Assembly (NCBI GenBank): GCA_035235625.1
Contig: CP141142.1
Location: 39,969,644-40,033,643, forward strand
DNA: 64,000 nt
Direction: 5' to 3'
From: Saururus chinensis
Lineage: Eukaryota; Streptophyta; Magnoliopsida; Piperales; Saururaceae
Part shown: positions 24,804 to 38,207 of the stretch, piece after piece
Layout of the letters: every line of letters starts with the position of its first letter
Numbering within the stretch: the first letter of the stretch is position 1
The notes under the pieces: generated by a model
The model's input: the letters and a program-made list of their open reading frames with translations, nothing else
Told to the model about the DNA's origin: nothing
Databases searched by the model: none
Translations under genes and position numbers: made by a program

Positions 24804-25865
24804 CACACAACAATAAAATAGACTATTAGTGATGCTTTTAAATGTCACTAATAGCCATCTAAGCATCGTTAATGACTTTTAACGACACTTAAAAAATGTC
24901 ACTAAATACATTGATAAAAATGGAGTCGCTAATGATCATTAGTTACACTTAACACAAAGCGTCCTAATAGTGTGACATTAGCGACATTTATTTATATATT
25001 GCTAATTATTTTTCTTTTGCGACGCTAAATAAAGCATCACTAATAGTAAATTATTAGCGACACATAATTATAAATATCATAAATAATTAGTTATTAGCGA
25101 CACTAATATAAAAAATATTATAAAAATTAGCTTATTAGTGATGCATAATTATAAGTGTCGCTAATAATTTGTTGTTAATGACGCTTTGTTATACGTCGCT
25201 AATATAAAAAATATGAAAATAAAAATAAAAAACAGTAATCATCGCTAATAATTGGTTATGCGTCTCTAATATAAAAATATTTTTAAAAAATAAATAACCT
25301 CTTATTAGAGACGCTTGTATACATGTCGCTAATAAAAAATAATTAAAAATAGTATTTAGCAACACTCATGGAAAGAGTTGCTAAAAATAAAATGTATTTT
25401 AAAAAAAAGTCTCCAATGATGCTTTTAGAAGCAGCATTGTTATAAACTTTAAAAAATTAAAAAACAAATGTTGGTGGCTGGAGGGACTAGGGTGGAGGAT
25501 GGGGGCGAGGCCTTAATAGTTACGGGCCGGGCCGGGCCGGGCTTTATGCTTTTTTTCCCGGGCCCAGGCCCGGCCCTAATAACAATGGATTTCAAATTTT
25601 CAGGCCCAACCCGCAAATTTACGGGCCGGACTAGCGGGCCAGACCATATAACTTGCAACCCTAGAAAGGAAAGAAAATTTTAATTATTAATTATTTAAAA
25701 AAAATAAAATAAAAAATTAGCCATGCATAACCATATGCATCACTACTCACCTATGGTAGTAGTGACGCATACATGTATGCCTCACTACTACCTAGTATAG
25801 TAGCGATGCATACAGTTATGCGTCGCTACTAGTTTTTTTATTTTAAAAAAAATAAATTAAAAGAG

Positions 25866-26272
25866 ATAGCTGGGAGAGAGGAGAGAGATGCGTAGAGAGA
25901 GAGAAAGAAGGTGAGGAGAGAGAAAAGAAAGAGAGGGAGAGGAGAGAGAAGAGAGAGGGAGAGAGAGGAAGTAAAGAGAATGATAGGGAAGAGGGAGAGG
26001 AGAGAGAAGGTAAGAGAGAGAAGTGAGAGGGAGAGGGAGAGGAGAGTGAGAGAGAAAGAGGATGAGAGAGAGGGTGAGGAGAGAGATGAGAGAGAGAAAT
26101 GAGAGGGAGAGGGAGAGGGAGAGGAGAGTGAGAGAGAAAGAGGATGAGAGAGAGGGTGAGGAGAGAGATGAGAGAGAGAGAAGAGAAGAAAGAGGAGAGA
26201 GGGTGAGGAGAGAGAGAGAGGGAGGAGAGAAGGTAGAGAGAAAGAGGAGAGGGTAGAGAGGGAAGAAAAAAT
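25866..26272. repeat. GA-rich low-complexity tract, about 400 bp
   Basis: A purine-rich (+ strand) run of GAGA/GGGA words. It includes an internal duplication of about 95-100 bp built around 'gagagagagggtgaggag' (about 26020-26180). Ser/Leu-rich minus-strand and Arg/Glu-rich plus-strand frames over it are artefacts of composition. Confidence 0.95.
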
Positions 26273-26444
26273 GTATACAAAAAGGCTCATTCGTGATGCA
26301 TATATATATATATATATGTATTGCGACTACCTTAGGGTAGTAGCGACGCTTAGGTAAGTAGTAGCGATCGCTAGTAGCAATGTATACAATTAATCGTCGT
26401 TAATATTTTTTTATTTAAAAAAAATTAAAATAAAAGATATAGCG

Positions 26445-26560
26445 GGGAGAGAGAGAGGAGAGGGAGAGAGCGGAGAAAGAGAGGAGAGAGAGAAAGTGTG
26501 GAGAGAGAAGAGGATGAGAGAGTGTGTGAAGAGAGAGAAAGAGGAGAGATAGAGAGAGAT
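26445..26560. repeat. Second GA-rich tract
   Basis: Same composition as 25866-26272. It follows a copy of the same 'ttaaaataaaagatatagc' lead-in, so the two are probably duplicates within the CACTA-like element. Confidence 0.85.
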
Positions 26561-27875
26561 TTTTTTTAAAAAAAATAAGGCTATTAGTGATGCTCGCAAG
26601 TGAGTGTTGCTAATAGCATCCTTATTGGTGACACAAATTCTTTAGCGTTGCCAGTACGAGTACTATTAGCAATGCTCTTTTCGGAGCGTCGCTAATAGCC
26701 TTTAAGGATTTAAAAAAAAAAAAACTAAGGCTATTAACGATGCTACATAGGAGCGTTGCTAATAGCATGCACATTTGCAACACTATAATTAACATCTTAA
26801 ATACATACACTATTGGTGACGCTAAAGGATTTTTTTTAAACACTAAGGCTATTGGTGACGCCCTGTAAGAGCGTATCTAATAGCATGCAAATACATAATT
26901 TTTAGCGACACTCCCATCAGAATGTCGTTAATAGTCTTATTATTTTTAAAAAAATAAGGTTGAGCGTCACTAATAGGCTATATAACTGCAACACATATGC
27001 TTTAGCATCGCAATTAGTGAATGTTACTAGCGACGCTCACATCTGAGCATCGCTAATAGCTTAAATTTATTTTTAAAAAATATTTTCTCTTGCCTCGATG
27101 CTATAGCACTGAAGAAGGTGACTTGTGCATAAGGTATTCTCTCCACTCGGATTATGGGGCCAAATAATTGTCGGCTACTTTTGCCTCAGATGTGCTTGTT
27201 AACAAACAATCCTCTTGGCATTCCGCAGGAATCATATTCAGGGTTATCCATCTATTCGTATTTTTCGTAAAGGAAGTGATATTGGGTAAGACATTTTCTA
27301 CTATTCACATCAATCAACGGATTTCTTTACTTTATTGCACTTGCCGTTATTCTTTTTTAGCCAGATAATGCCTTCTCTTTTTTAAGGTAAATTTAGTGTA
27401 CAAGGCAGTCAAGATTTCTTTCAATGCTTCTGATATTTATATTCCTGAATTGTGTGAATCATTTATGTGTGGCATGATTAAAAGATTTTTCTTTTTCATT
27501 ATTTAGACATTTGCGGTTGCCATTACAGCAGTTTTTGAAACAGGGACAACCATGGACATCATGACCATGAATCTTACTATGGGGAGCGTGATACAGATAG
27601 TCTTGTTTCGGTATAGAAGAGATTAATTGCTTAATATCAGCACAAAGAAACAAAAAGACAGAAGCACATGAATATTGCATGTAAAAAGATGTTGTCACCG
27701 AATATCAATTATTTTTATCAAGGTGTGGTGTACTTTGATTTACATCTTGTTGGTACAAAATGAATATTAGTATCAGTTAATAACGCCCAATGTAGTTAAT
27801 TTTTTGATACTTTAGGTAGATTGTATTTTGGTAGTAGTTGAATGCAGTTCTTTATTTATTTTGGTTGTGTTGCAG

Positions 27876-28106
27876 ACAATGGAAACACTTGTTGCACCTG
27901 TGCCAATGGAAAATAATAATCCTGTGTCCTATGGCCATGGAAGGAACCAGACGTCAAATAATGCAAAACGTTCAGCACCTTTGACTAGAGGATGCAAGAT
28001 AGAAGGGTTTGTGCGTGTTAAGAAGGTAATTGAGATTTGCAGAGAAGCACAAGGCCCAAAAGAGAAAGAAAATAATAAAATGCAGAGAAGGGAGGCAGTG
28101 AAGTGA
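27876..28106 (+). CDS. Candidate terminal exon inside the CACTA-like element, unknown product
   Basis: After a good 3' splice site (ttggttgtgttgcag) the frame is open for 76 codons to TGA. It includes TMETLVAPVPMENNNPVSYG, then a basic part with RGCKIEGFVRVKKVIEICRE and a Lys/Glu-rich tail (KEKENNKMQRREAVK). The composition is protein-like, and an AT-rich 3' flank follows. It could be the last exon of an element-encoded accessory protein or a captured host-gene piece. The upstream exon(s), if any, would lie in 27090-27700, but I could not define them. No domain is recognised. Confidence 0.3.
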   Translation, partial: TMETLVAPVPMENNNPVSYGHGRNQTSNNAKRSAPLTRGCKIEGFVRVKKVIEICREAQGPKEKENNKMQRREAVK

Positions 28107-28795
28107 AGATTTTGAAATTGAGCTAGCATAGTTTTGCTTTAAATATGTCATTAATAGGAAATAACTCAACCTGTATTGTAAGAAGAGATTTCTATTTGTA
28201 CTCTAGATATGATTGTACGGATCTAATTAGAAATTAAAAATACAATTTTTATTTCTATTTAGCATTTTATTTTATTTTTAAATTTTTTTTTTCATTAGCG
28301 ACACTTATATGCGTCGCTAATAATCATATTAGCAACACTCCATGAGCATTGCTATTGTTTAATTTTAAATTTATTCAATAGCGATACTCACTAAACGTCA
28401 CTAATAATTATATTAGCGACTCTTTTATAAAGCGTCACTATTGTAAAAATTAATTAAAAAATTAATTAAACTTCGCTAATACATATATTATTCGTGATGC
28501 TAATGCAAAGCGTCGCTAATATATGATTATTAGCGACGGTTGAAAAGCGTCGCTAATACTTTTCATTAGCGACAGACGTCAAACAGTCACTAATATATGA
28601 CATTTTAGCGACGATGTTGAAACCGTCGCAAATACTTTATTATTAGCGACGGAAAGAAAAGTGTTGCTAAAAGTACTATTAGCAACTGGGTTATTTGTGA
28701 TGCTTATTGCGACGGTCAATAAGCATCACAAATAACCTTTAGCAATGCTTTGAGCGGTATTAGCGACGCTTTTGAGTGTCGCTAATACCCCGTAG

Positions 28796-30700
28796 AGAAG
28801 GGTGAAGAGAAAGGGAAGACTTTTTATGATGGATGGGAGGAGGGAAGGAGGAGAAGCCTCGATAGCTACAACCGATGCGTCCCCTAAGCCAATCAATACC
28901 CTCACCAGAACACTATGAAGCCAAAACATCGCTTCCAACTGCACAAGAAGACTAGGACGCAAATGTCGCTTGCTCTTGAGGAGGCCCTATAAGGGAGGGC
29001 TAGTCGCAATGGATTTTGATTTCCACACTTCCCTCTGCCCCACATATTTTAGGATTTGTAATGAGTTCTTATGTATAAAGAAATATCCTCATGGGAAATA
29101 ATCCCTCATGTTTGTATCAAAAACCATGATGACTTTTTTCATGGTAGTCAAGTGATTTGTTTACATTTACTCTAATTCTTAGTCTAAGTATATTATGGAT
29201 TTTATTCCATATACCAATTTAATATATGTGACTATAAATACTTACATATGTAATAGTTATAACATATATATACCACTTTTTGATACAATGCTAAACGTGT
29301 TTGGATATGATCCATTGCGAAAGATGCATCTCAGTCATCAGCTTTACATCCAAGGCTCTCAAAAAAGTGTGTTCAACGAGCCAATTGTGTAATGTGTAAA
29401 AAGTTTCACGTAACTCCAGAAAATTTTAGGTGTTTGTCATCTTTTACCACTTACCAAACAAACGACCAAGCATAGTATATAATACATCAAGGCATGCACA
29501 TACAAATATTACGTGCAGATAAGGCACTAACCTAACATGCCCAACACCGCTTAGAACTTTGGCATGCCTAGCACCACTCCTTAACTTCGTCTATTTTTAC
29601 GGAGTCAAGGCACACGCAAATATTTCTCCCAAAATTACCCTCTTATTTGTGTCCTCTCCTCCTCGATCTTTTGCTTTCCTACTCTCACACTGCCAGGCCC
29701 TGCCTTCCCTCCCTGGATGATCTCACTCCAAGCTTCATAGGATATCTACTCTTCATCTTGGTCCTCTTCCCTCTCCGGCCATGATTTTCCTCCTGCACAA
29801 AAATTCCAACCTTGACGACCACCAAGAGGACAATCCTGTCAAAACTGAGGAGCATATCAACAGAAGGACGAACCAGGAGGCAGGAGGAGCACTAGTGGGG
29901 GGAAACCAACACCATATCTCCCACCCTGAATGGGACTTTCAGTGTAAGGCTACGGATTAGAGAGAATTATAATCCTATTAAACACGGGAGCAAAAGGGAG
30001 TTAAGGCACGGAGATGGATAGTTCAAGATGAGCGTTGAGCTAAGATTGTGGAGAAAGCAAGGATTAGAAGAGAGAGGAGGAATAGAACAAAAAATGCATG
30101 CCTCGTTCTAGAAGGGGAAGGGTGGCGGCTATGAGTGAAGGCACTAGCAGAGGGAGAAAAGCATGATGGGTTAACAACCTCTCGAGGCTGAGGCTGAGGT
30201 AAGTTCAAGAAGCATTTGGCGAGGGGCGGAGAGTGGGATTGGCGGGGAAGCATTAGGGACAAAGGAGGCGAGGGGAGGGGCATAGAACATCTGCCCGCCT
30301 TGCGATGGAAAGGTGGGTTTAAGGGAGCCTGACCTTTCCATGACTGAAGGCTTAGTGACTAACAATAATTGGCTGTCTTATATAAGTGGTGAGCGAGAAA
30401 CCTGGGAATAGATATAACAAGACTAGGTGAGTAACAATAGAAGTGTCACATCACCATAAAAATGGTAAATGAGAAAATTGAGAGTAGATTCAACAGTTCA
30501 AATGTTGAGGATAAAAGAGAAGACCCCTTTTCCAAGGATTTAGAAAAATATGCTAAATAGGACTTATATGAAAAAATTTAAACACATTCTTATTAGTTTG
30601 TTTAGCGCCTATTCTTGGACCCTAAAATAAAAATCGATGTCCAAAATAGTTGTTCGCATTGAATCGCAACTAAACACTCCTTGCAATGTATCACAACCCT
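28796..30700. other. Spacer, no gene recognised
   Basis: Mixed composition with a CT/GA-rich part at 29640-30360. The minus-strand 86-aa frame (30023-30283) is Pro/Ser-rich with a hydrophobic end and no motif. I see no feature I can defend. Confidence 0.35.
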
Positions 30701-32680
30701 ATATCATCTACTATATATAAAGTAATTAAGATGAGTGACAATAGGACTTTCATTTTTAGACTATTTTATTTATATTTTCCCCTTATTTTTTATTTTATCC
30801 ATGTTTTATATCCATATGCCTTTTAATATAAATTTTAATTGATACGTCATTTTAGTTAAATTATTGATTTAGATTTTTTAAACAGCTATTATATGCCAAC
30901 CTCATATTGGCTCCTAATATGATATATGACAGTACTTTTTACGTTAAATTGATTTTAACTTTGTTGGTTATATGTTGCACTCTCATGCTCGGATTACATG
31001 TTATTAATATTGTTAAAACGCTTTCGATAAACTCTATCAAATAAGATCATATGATTATGTTTTCTTAATCTTTTTCATGTATCTCATTCATACATTACTT
31101 TTCTCAATGATATTTTTGTATATTTTTGTTTATATTATACATGTTTGGATTCACGATTTTTTTATGTTATTGGAAAACTCCTAATGAGCTTTATCCAATT
31201 AGACTCACCGCAAACTATTCCTAAATATAAATAATGCACTCCACGACATGAACTCCTTCACACATTTAGCTTCGCTGACCTATAACATAATATTTTACTT
31301 ATATGATTTAGACTCGTAGTTGCCTAGTACAAATATATATGAGTCAGTACAAAACTTATAATTATATGTGCATAGAATTTATTATTATAATAATCCTAAA
31401 AACATGTATTATAATTATAACATGCAAGAGATACCTTTGTTCAAAATAAACTTTGTTTCTATTTTTTTATCTAATTTATATTTATATACATAATTAGGGC
31501 TACCAATAGAATGATATGGTTATGGTATAACTTATTCCATTACCATAACTATTTTTTTAATATTTATCTATAATTATTTGATTAAGTAAATGGCATAGGT
31601 ACTTCCATAACTGTTCCTTCCATTAATAATCGGTTGGTTAATCGGATAACCATTATCCATTATGTTTTTTTTAAATGTGCTCAAAAAGTCTAAAGTAAAT
31701 AGTTTTTATTCACTTAATTAGAAATTACTAAGGTAAAAAATTAACATCATTAATATTGTTATTTATAGTTGTTGCAAATAAATTGTAATGATTAAACATG
31801 AAACATATATTAGGCATATATACATAATAAACTACTTATTTTCTAATAATTATTTCCTATCATATGAGTCTAGATCTAAGATATCCATCTACTGCCTGTT
31901 TGAGAAGAATCCCAAATGTGAGAAGAATAACAATTACCTTCTCACAGCTACCTGAAAGGTATATTGCAGGTAAGAATGAGACCACATGTAATGATGCATA
32001 TCATCCATTAGTGTCTCTTTGAAACAATGTTTTAAAACCCAGCCAAGACCCTAACCCTGATTAGTAGCTGGCTGGGTCAACCCAGGTTGACTGGACAATG
32101 GCATCATCACCTAAAAAAATTAAAAGAGTCTCCCCATATTTTAGAAAAAAAATTCATTTAAACTCATTCAAAGTTTCACTAAAACATGTTTGGTCATTCA
32201 AAACTTGTTGATTCCAACTTATTTCAATAACTAAATCATTTCAAATTTTGCAATCTCATATGCAAATATGATTTGTAACATAATCATAATTCCTACTAAC
32301 ATATATCAAATATCAAAATGAACCACCTACACCACTCATTTAAAGTTAAGCTATCCAATACTCAAACTAAGCTAGTTTGACATGGGTTAAATAAAAGTTT
32401 AATTTTATTAGCCCAAGTTCAAGTTTTGATTTGATATAACTTAAGTCTAACCTCGAATAGAATAGAGTTTATTCAGCAATCCTACTCCAAACCCACCAAT
32501 CATTTTCTTACACAAACAAACACTCTATAAGTTTAATTATCGAAAACAAAAAAAGATTTGTGTGTTTCAGTTTTCAAAATGGAATCTAAATTAACCTGAG
32601 AGTTGCAAAAATATTTTGTACAAAGTGTTTATGTCGCTAGTTCAGATTTTAGCACGTATGATTAAAGATGAACTGTGACC
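30701..32680. other. AT-rich intergenic sequence
   Basis: No coding signal is seen. A patch near 32030-32090 has 'ctgggtcaacccaggttgac', a word found in many old plant dispersed repeats. An inverted 'ggttatggtataac' patch lies near 31510-31680. Confidence 0.4.
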
Positions 32681-34683
32681 TAATGTATTACACCCCGTGT
32701 TCCGATTACGCTTAACCTCAGAGGGTTAGAGGTAATTATATAATTTTAGTTAAATTTTTAAGGGTTTTAAGAGTTTAAATTCTCATATTTAGTTAGAGCT
32801 TGAAGTAACGAGCACAACGCATCCAAGAACACTCAAAACAAAGGTCAGGAACGAAAGTTATGACCTCAGGAAGCGTGCCATATGGGCGGGACCCACTTTA
32901 AAAGTGCGAGATAACCTACCCATGTGGGGTCTAGTTTTAAAGGTCTCATTGATATGAGTCTATCGGTACCAAGATCGTAATATTCTGACTTCGGAATAAA
33001 AAATTATCGCGTTTTGAAGTTAAAATTGTATTTGATTGAAATATTATTAAAATAATAAAAAAGGGACAAAATAGCTGGCGTCACTATTGACGCCAACGGC
33101 TAAATCCGAGCCGCGGTGTAAGCCATGCTGCGCGGTTCACACGCACCGCACAAACACGCACACAGTGCTGCGGTGACGCATTTTTGACCTATAGTGGCCT
33201 GACACGTGTCGCGCGCACAAGCACGCGCATGTCGTCGGCTCGCAGGCTTTTTCTATAAATTGAAAGTTTGGTTCATCCTTCACGAGGAGTTTCTGGAGTC
33301 ATTCTACATCCATTTTCTTCCTTTCAAAAAGTGTTCTTAACTAATTCAAGGGTGTTCTACGCAATGGAAGTGTCTATTCTTCGAGTTAACAAAGCTATAT
33401 AAGTCCGATTCGAGTCCGGAGCAAGGAGAGGTTATGTCCGCTGCCTGCGGGCGCAAAACAGGTAAAGTATCTCCGGATGAGGGGAGACTCTCCCATGTTT
33501 TCTTATCTTCTATTCTTCGTTTCTCACTCATGTTAAGTCCTATTCTAGTCGTTTAAGAGACATTCCTAGCTAATTCGAGGAGGATCTATGCAATGAAAGT
33601 GTCCATTCCTCGAGTTGACAATCCTATTTAAGGGAAACGTCCCGGGGTAAGGGGAGGTTCTATCTACTACTTACGGGCGGGGCAAGGGTAAAATATCTCT
33701 GGGTAAGAGGAGATTCTGTTTGCCACCTATGGGCGTGACAAGGGTAAAATATCTCTAGGTAAGGGGAAGTTCTGTTTGCCTCCTATGGACATGTTATTCT
33801 AGAATTAGAAAAAGTTATGATCGTCGTCTCGGGATCTAAAAGGGGAGACACCATGAGGAAACATGTAACTCCAAACATCGCCATTTTCAGAACCGAAGGA
33901 AAGTACACTTTTCTAACCTTTTACTTTAATATAATTTATATGAATGCACATCTTAATTAGTAACATACTAATTAAGATATATATACTTTGCTGATCTGAT
34001 ATCTGCCAATATGTTCCTATTTAATCTACTTTGATTTATTCTGTTGTGATCCAAATTACTCTAAACTGCTCTATTGTGATTTAACATACTCTGGTACAAT
34101 ATGATCGGTGTGGTCGAATGAAATTTGATAGGATCCAACATGCTCTATAGCGTGTTCTGCACCACTCTAGGATAGAGTAAAACATGTATTTTTATTAGTG
34201 TTCTGCTCACTTATGTGAGATGTGTATTTTACTGATTTATTGACTTCTGTTTGATTCCTATGATTTATAAGATTTTCGTCTGATTCCGAATAATTATTCG
34301 GATATAAAGATATATGTATTTTAACATACATGATTTTGTGGTGCTTGATGCATGTATTAGCCATTAGGCAAAACTACGTTCGGATCCGATTGTATTAGAA
34401 TAACGTCAGAGATGGTATCCAATATGTACATAGGCAACCAATGGAACGATAACGTTGTCCCGATCCAAATTAGTCATAAAATTAGGTTTGTTCTTATCTA
34501 CGCACAACAGAACGTTAAAGCTCTACAGTGCATGGATGAATGTTATGACTCTCATACTTAAAGTCTACAGCTCTTGGTCAGTCGGTTTTATTTTTTTTTT
34601 GCTTTATTTAATGCACTCCGATTCTGTCTTCCGAACTAACCCCTAGTCCGGGTCGAGTGATCTTGGTTGGGCGTTACATAATG
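32681..34683 (+). mobile_element. Solo LTR, copy 1 of family S (fossil), with target duplication
   Basis: The LTR body is 32686-34678 (1993 bp), flanked on both sides by TAATG. It ends GGCGTTACA. It matches the reverse-strand LTR at 38282-40365 along its length, for example around ccgattacgcttaacc near the start and 'cgaaagttatgacctc' at about 32853. A TATA-like ctataaat at 33253 marks the end of the U3 part. No internal region or second LTR is present, which fits LTR-LTR recombination. It is clearly older or more drifted than copy 2. Minor degenerate repeats (aaaatatctct / gtaaggggag words) lie at 33470-33790. Confidence 0.85.
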
Positions 34684-35035
34684 AGACCAAAAAAATAAGA
34701 TGAAGCAACCAAATAGAAAACATTGAAGTGAAGTGAGTTTAAGAAAATATAAAAATAAAATTACAACTGGATATTTTTTATAAAAAAATGCAGTTAGATA
34801 TGAAATGCTAGAAAAAATAAATTATCTTCCAAGTAGCAGCTTGTAACAACTATAATAAATGGTTGTAAGTAGTTAAATTAATTTAATAAATATTTGATAT
34901 TTTAATGATATCTTTCGTTGAGTAAATCAGTTTGGTGAATCATGACATGAAAATTATTGTAAAAGGCCATATGCCAAGCTCTTTTAAAATTAAACCACTT
35001 AAGACTAATGAAAGATATCATTCAGGCATGTAAAA

Positions 35036-36559
<1,524 letters not shown>

Positions 36560-36662
36560 AAAATTTATACATAAGTTTTGATTGGTCTTAGATTAGTAAG
36601 CTTATGTGAACTTTGTATGGGGCTCACTAATTAAGTCCAATCAAAACTTTTGTATAAATTTT
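36560..36662. mobile_element. 103-bp MITE-like inverted repeat
   Basis: The left arm aaaatttatacataagtttt(gattgg) and right arm ccaatcaaaacttttgtata(aatttt) are near-perfect reverse complements of 26 bp around a 51-bp centre. Weaker pairing continues outward. It is non-coding. The family is unknown. Confidence 0.6.
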
Positions 36663-37474
36663 AGTGGGTGTATTTGTTAAAATGTCACTATCCATAACTA
36701 CACAGACTACGGCTTATAGGGAAAAAATACATTTTTTTGGTTATTGGGTGCCAGGCGAGACATATCAAAACATTAGTATAACATATTCTTTCAGTTATAG
36801 TATATGCCCATATTATCCAATTTGCAGTATTTTATTATTCATCATGGGTCATGTCTGAATGATGTTTGACAGATAAAAAAATATATAAATTACGTTTGAC
36901 ACCCGCAACTTCGAGGGTGCTCACTTCTTAGCAGCTTCCTACCAGATCTGGAATTAAATTGAGTTAGATAAATGTTGAGTCTAAAATATATAATATAGGC
37001 CATCTCCTTATTATATGCTGAGGTTGGTTCCAATTTGCATTATATTAAGACTAGGAACATTGACCACTAATGGGTTCATTTATAAATCAATGGGGGACAG
37101 TAGAACATCACATTCCCCAAAGTTCCGTATATGCCTGGAATCCTTTCTGCTACGGAACACCATACACATATTTAAAACACAAAGACAGCAACTCAATGCA
37201 CGCATATCATATCATAAAAGAGCAACATATATTTTAAAACGTATTATACAATTAACTGTTAAAGAAATGTTAGAGGCCATCCAACAGCCTTGTAATCCGC
37301 AGCAACGAAATTGCCACGAAATAACATGTGATACTTCATTAACACTAATCCATCAATCATGGGTAAATGTTTGGTAAGCATTTTTACCCAGCGTTTTTTG
37401 TCACTTGCTGCATTAGTCAAGTGACAAATTAAAAGGACTCAAAAGGACTCGGGTTTGTGTATTGTCCTGTATTA
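36663..37474. other. Spacer with an unrecognised 120-codon frame
   Basis: The + strand frame 37015-37377 starts at an ATG (MLRLVPICIILRLGTLTTNG) but shows no domain and sits in AT-rich sequence. I do not consider it a gene. Confidence 0.3.
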
Positions 37475-37558
37475 CATTCCCTCTGTCCGATATATATGTC
37501 CCGTACATAATATAGTTTTAGATTTTTAATTCTGACAATCAATGTGGGACGGAGGGAG
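37475..37558. mobile_element. Stowaway MITE, 84 bp
   Basis: Flanked by TA at 37473-37474 and 37559-37560. The right end (gggacggagggag) and left end (cattccctctgtcc) are the standard Stowaway terminal repeats, spelled CTCCCTCCGTCC in consensus. It is related to Tc1/mariner elements. Confidence 0.9.
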
Positions 37559-37849
37559 TATCTTTCTTACCTAAACTGGTGATGCATATGAGGAATTCAT
37601 TGCCGCATAGTTGGTTCTATCTTCATCTGTTAACATGGATTTCTAGGAGGTGATCCCTAAAGACAATTTGTTACATGTGATTCATGATATTCTAAGGTAG
37701 CTTGGCAATTGCTTCCACCAAAGTGGAGCCCAAAAGCAAAACCGTTTTAAGATTTTTAAAGAAAACCAAAATGTTCTATCCAGCTTGGTTTTCTCTTTTT
37801 GCCTAGCCCTCTTCTTGAGTAAACAAAGTCACTTCACTTTTACCTTACA

Positions 37850-38095
37850 GTGGTACCAAATGACCCCTTAGCATCAGAGACCAATAATGGAGAGACTGAT
37901 CGGATATTTTCCTCTAGACTTTATTTTGCTGGCTGTGTTAGTAGCCATGTCTTTAGGGAGATAAACTATATTGCTCGTTGTCTTGCACAGGAGAGATTAT
38001 TGAGTACACTGGGATTACCTTCCGGGAGTTACAACCACTTTATATGTGTCGTCGTTCTTGAGAACCAACGGCACGTACATGTAAAATGGGAGTAA
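37850..38095 (+). pseudogene. Protein-like relic, possibly LINE RNase H
   Basis: An open frame of 81 codons after a splice-like 'ttaccttacag'. It has no ATG, since the first in-frame codon is GTG. The stretch HVFREINYIARCLAQERL resembles the FREAN..AD.LA signature near the end of plant LINE-encoded RNase H domains. The following part (GLPSGSYNHFICVVVLENQR) does not fit. The match is short and rests on remembered motifs. Confidence 0.2.
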
Positions 38096-38207
38096 ATACC
38101 AAGTGGTCCTCCCATAGTGCCTCATAATTTCTCCTTACACGGAGGAATGCTATTACGCCTATGTCATCATGTGGATGGTGGAATTGCTACCCTCTCTTCA
38201 TGTAAAG

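Larger units (their letters stand above)
24804..28795. mobile_element. CACTA-like non-autonomous element, about 4 kb
   Basis: Dense alternating motifs attagcgacgctt / aagcgtcgctaat fill 24830-25440, 26580-27070 and 28290-28790. This is the subterminal-repeat pattern of CACTA elements. The left end, CACACAACAATAAAATAG at 24804, resembles a decayed CACTACAA terminus. The right end near 28795 lacks a clean terminus. A second motif type (agtagcgacgcata) lies at 25710-25850 and 26285-26400, which suggests two related elements, one nested. The core has GA-rich tracts and one protein-like exon (27876-28106). No transposase motif is recognised. Confidence 0.6.

Noticed and set aside
25838-26290. Ser/Leu-rich and Arg/Glu-rich open frames
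   Set aside because: They come from the GA-rich low-complexity tract and have no start context, domain or conservation.
30023-30283. Pro/Ser-rich 86-codon minus-strand frame with a hydrophobic end
   Set aside because: Low-complexity composition, no homologue recognised and no supporting context.
30701-31500. Helitron-like start 'tctactatatataaagtaa'
   Set aside because: No 3' hairpin followed by CTAG and no AT insertion site could be found.
37015-37377. 120-codon + strand frame with ATG
   Set aside because: Random-looking composition in AT-rich DNA. No motif, splice context or conservation is visible.
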